17,300 nucleotides of DNA from Chitinophagaceae bacterium UBA1946. Lineage in GTDB: Bacteria; Bacteroidota; Bacteroidia; Chitinophagales; Chitinophagaceae. Position 1 is the stretch's first letter; the number at the start of each line of letters is the position of its first letter. Below the pieces are notes generated by a model, which worked only from the letters and a program-made list of their open reading frames with translations, did not search any database and was not told the origin of the DNA. Location: NCBI GenBank assembly GCA_002336815.1, contig DDEU01000064.1:1-17300 (forward strand), read 5' to 3'. The translations under genes were made by a program, and so were the position numbers. Of the stretch, positions 15,794-17,300 are shown in pieces.

Positions 15794-16414
15794 ATGCTGC
15801 TCACCATCCTGCAGTATAGCAGCTTTCACACAGATACCGGTTTTTTACTGCAAAAGCAGGACTACCTGCACAACGATACCTGGCGTGCTGCCTTCTACAT
15901 CCATGTGTTTTCCAGCATCTTTACATTGTGTGCTGGCTTTACACAGTTCTCCACGGTTGTTTTAAAGCAGCATGCAAAACTGCACAAATGGATCGGCAGG
16001 TTATATGCATATTATGTGATGCTTATCAATTTCCCGGCAGGTATGGTAATGGCCATCTATGCAAATGGAGAACTGCCCTCCAAAATTGCTTTTGTGATCC
16101 TCGATTGTCTCTGGTGCTGGTTTACTTACAGGGCTGTTGTTGCTGCAAGGGCAGGCGATATCCGCAAGCACCGGCGCTTTATGATACGCAGCTATGCACT
16201 CACGCTTTCTGCCCTCAGTTTGCGTACCTGGAAGATCGTGTTTTTGCATACGACTCATCTCGACTCCGAAACCATTTACATGATCGATGCCTGGATGGGT
16301 TTTGTACCCAACCTGTTGTTTGCCGAATGGTGGATACGAAAAGCTGGTACTGCCTTCTCCCGCCGGCGAAAAGCACAGCCCACATGGAAGAGGGTGCCTG
16401 ATGATAAACAGTAG
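15794..16414 (+). CDS. DUF2306 membrane protein (true start probably upstream, non-AUG)
   Basis: This is a multi-pass membrane protein of the DUF2306 family, function unknown. From ATG 15794 it has 206 residues, with the family segments WRAAFYIHVFSSIFTLCAGFTQFS and LHKWIGRLYAYYVM, the basic loop AGDIRKHRRFMIRSYALTLSAL, a helix with AWMGFVPNLLFAEWWI, and a basic tail. This start cuts the first transmembrane helix. The frame stays open upstream to a TAA at 15710, and those codons encode ALLKNIVADLLIYLVLSAGTF, a good N-terminal helix for the family. No ATG, GTG or TTG lies there; ATT (15716) or CTG (15722) would be the initiator. I give the ATG coordinates as the conservative call. It converges on the small gene that ends six bases away. 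Confidence 0.8.
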   Translation: MLLTILQYSSFHTDTGFLLQKQDYLHNDTWRAAFYIHVFSSIFTLCAGFTQFSTVVLKQHAKLHKWIGRLYAYYVMLINFPAGMVMAIYANGELPSKIAFVILDCLWCWFTYRAVVAARAGDIRKHRRFMIRSYALTLSALSLRTWKIVFLHTTHLDSETIYMIDAWMGFVPNLLFAEWWIRKAGTAFSRRRKAQPTWKRVPDDKQ

Positions 16415-16420
16415 CGATGT

Positions 16421-16630
16421 TTACCTGCCCAGCGAAATGTTTTCGATGATCAGTAAAAAGATAAGAAAGGAAAACAGGGAAAAACAAAGCAGGAATACCG
16501 CAGCGCTTAATGCCAGGGCATAGGGCAGTTTCTTTTTTATAAAACCGGTATGTGCTTTCCGGGCGATGAGGTAAGAAGCCCATCCAATAATTCCCAGGAT
16601 GATCAGTATGGCTAAAACAATGATTGGCAT
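16421..16630 (-). CDS. Small two-helix membrane protein, unrecognised
   Basis: The 69-residue frame begins MPIIVLAILIILGIIGWASYLIA, a first hydrophobic segment. A basic loop (RKAHTGFIKKKLPY) follows, then a second hydrophobic segment (ALALSAAVFLLCFSLFSFLIFLLII) and a short ENISLGR tail. The helix-loop-helix layout with positive charges in the loop suggests both ends lie outside. I do not recognise the family. It lies between convergent DUF2306 and divergent fabI, with no clear promoter. The coherent topology, with charges only at the expected places, favours a real gene over chance, but support is moderate. Confidence 0.6.
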   Translation of the reverse strand: MPIIVLAILIILGIIGWASYLIARKAHTGFIKKKLPYALALSAAVFLLCFSLFSFLIFLLIIENISLGR

Positions 16631-16797
16631 AAGCGTTTTTTAGAGCTGTGTAAAAGGGTAAGTTGAAATTAGCTAAAAATTGTATCGGCAGGTTTTTTAG
16701 CGGAGGCATTCTTTTTATTTAACAGTAAATTGTAAGGCGCCAACAAATGGATTTTACCCGGGGCCTCCCAGCATACAACCGATTGCCGCCGGCCGGA

Positions 16798-16805
16798 TAT
16801 TTTTG
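16798..16805 (+). promoter_or_regulatory. -7 promoter box for fabI
   Basis: TATTTTTG matches TAnnTTTG exactly, 67 bases before the fabI ATG, giving a leader near 60 bases. The nearest TTG upstream (16783) is only 12 bases away, too close for a standard -33. The remainder of 16631-16872 holds no gene that I can see. Confidence 0.4.
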
Positions 16806-16872
16806 CATTACAGTCACTTATAAAAAATTGCCCCAACTACCTTATTTTTACCACCTAAAAAATCAATTGATT

Positions 16873-17300
16873 ATGGCCTATAATTTATTAAAGGGAAAAC
16901 GTGGCATTATAACCGGTGCACTGGATGAGAATTCGATTGCCTGGAAAGTAGCAGAGAAAGCACATGAGGAGGGCGCCAGTTTTGTACTCACCAATGCACC
17001 CATCGCCATGCGGATGGGGGAGATCAATAAGCTGGCAGAAAAAACAGGCGCCAGCATCATTCCTGCTGATGCAACCAGCGTGGAAGACCTCACGGCTTTG
17101 TTTATACAATCGCAGGAAGTACTGGGTGGAAAAATTGATTTTGTGCTGCACTCCATCGGCATGAGTGTGAACATCCGTAAAAAAATACCTTATACTGAAA
17201 GTAACTATGAATACTTCGCCAAAGGCATCGATGTAAGTGCATTGAGCCTGCATAAAATGCTGGCAGTTGCCAAAAAGCTGGATGCCATCAATGAATGGGG
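16873..17300 (+). CDS. fabI: Enoyl-ACP reductase FabI, 5' part (3' end outside window)
   Basis: FabI reduces trans-2-enoyl-ACP with NAD(P)H in the last step of each fatty acid elongation cycle, in the cytoplasm. The 142 visible codons begin MAYNLLKGKRGIITGALDENSIAWKVA, the glycine-rich cofactor-binding start typical of FabI rather than FabG (the FabI pattern is G-xxx-SIA-W). Next comes VLTNAPIAMRMGEI, then GKIDFVLHSIGMSVNIRKKIPY, where HSIG is the FabI-type strand in place of the NNAG found in other short-chain dehydrogenases. The catalytic Tyr and Lys lie beyond the window. The frame is open to the last base. The ATG is well placed and the identity is secure. Confidence 0.97.
   Translation, partial: MAYNLLKGKRGIITGALDENSIAWKVAEKAHEEGASFVLTNAPIAMRMGEINKLAEKTGASIIPADATSVEDLTALFIQSQEVLGGKIDFVLHSIGMSVNIRKKIPYTESNYEYFAKGIDVSALSLHKMLAVAKKLDAINEW

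Noticed and set aside
16215..16709. 164-codon open frame on the minus strand at the DUF2306 end
   Set aside because: It overlaps the conserved end of the DUF2306 gene and the small membrane protein gene, and its composition fits no coherent protein.

Overview
The window looks like chromosomal DNA of a Bacteroidota bacterium, most likely Chitinophagaceae or a close relative. The evidence is a single-chain SecDF fusion, the rpmB-rpmG-DUF4295 ribosomal cluster next to ftsY, A/T-rich leaders without clear Shine-Dalgarno motifs, several TAnnTTTG-type -7 boxes, and large secreted proteins with C-terminal beta modules. No tRNA, rRNA, CRISPR array, insertion sequence or phage gene was seen. Most of the window is ordinary core genome.

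Layout, left to right. 1-2073 (+): the 3' part of era followed by der, two ribosome-assembly GTPases separated by an unusual heptamer-periodic spacer. 2183-3151 (+): an XdhC-family molybdoenzyme maturation factor with no molybdoenzyme beside it. 3152-4399 (-): a secreted protein whose stop codon directly abuts the xdhC stop. 4497-5351 (-): a CvfB/YitL-like S1 RNA-binding protein. 5397-6368 (-): ftsY. 6482-7231 (-): rpmB, rpmG and a 56-residue DUF4295 (putative bL38) gene, ending in a hairpin terminator before ftsY. 7335-8219 (-): an EamA transporter. 8464-11421 (-): secDF with a strong terminator. 11548-12900 (+): a beta-lactamase-fold protein that has lost its catalytic residues. 12931-15474 (-): a large secreted C10 (streptopain-type) cysteine protease. 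15794-16414 (+): a DUF2306 membrane protein whose real N-terminus appears to begin upstream at a non-AUG codon. 16421-16630 (-): a two-helix membrane protein. 16873-17300 (+): the 5' part of fabI.

The genes combine into general themes rather than one dedicated pathway: ribosome assembly and translation (era, der, rpmB, rpmG, bL38, cvfB), membrane protein targeting and export (ftsY, secDF), secreted products that depend on export (the protease, the GATase-like protein, the pseudo-hydrolase), and fatty acid synthesis (fabI).

The most unusual signals are not a new gene cluster. They are (1) intergenic spacers built from degenerate 7-nt tandem units, two of which place TGA stops in all three frames just after a gene; (2) a beta-lactamase-like protein with its catalytic motifs replaced; (3) a start codon held in the loop of a perfect 7-bp inverted repeat; (4) a similar C-terminal module ending two different secreted proteins; and (5) a probable non-AUG start. 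I saw no convincing previously undescribed multi-gene system.
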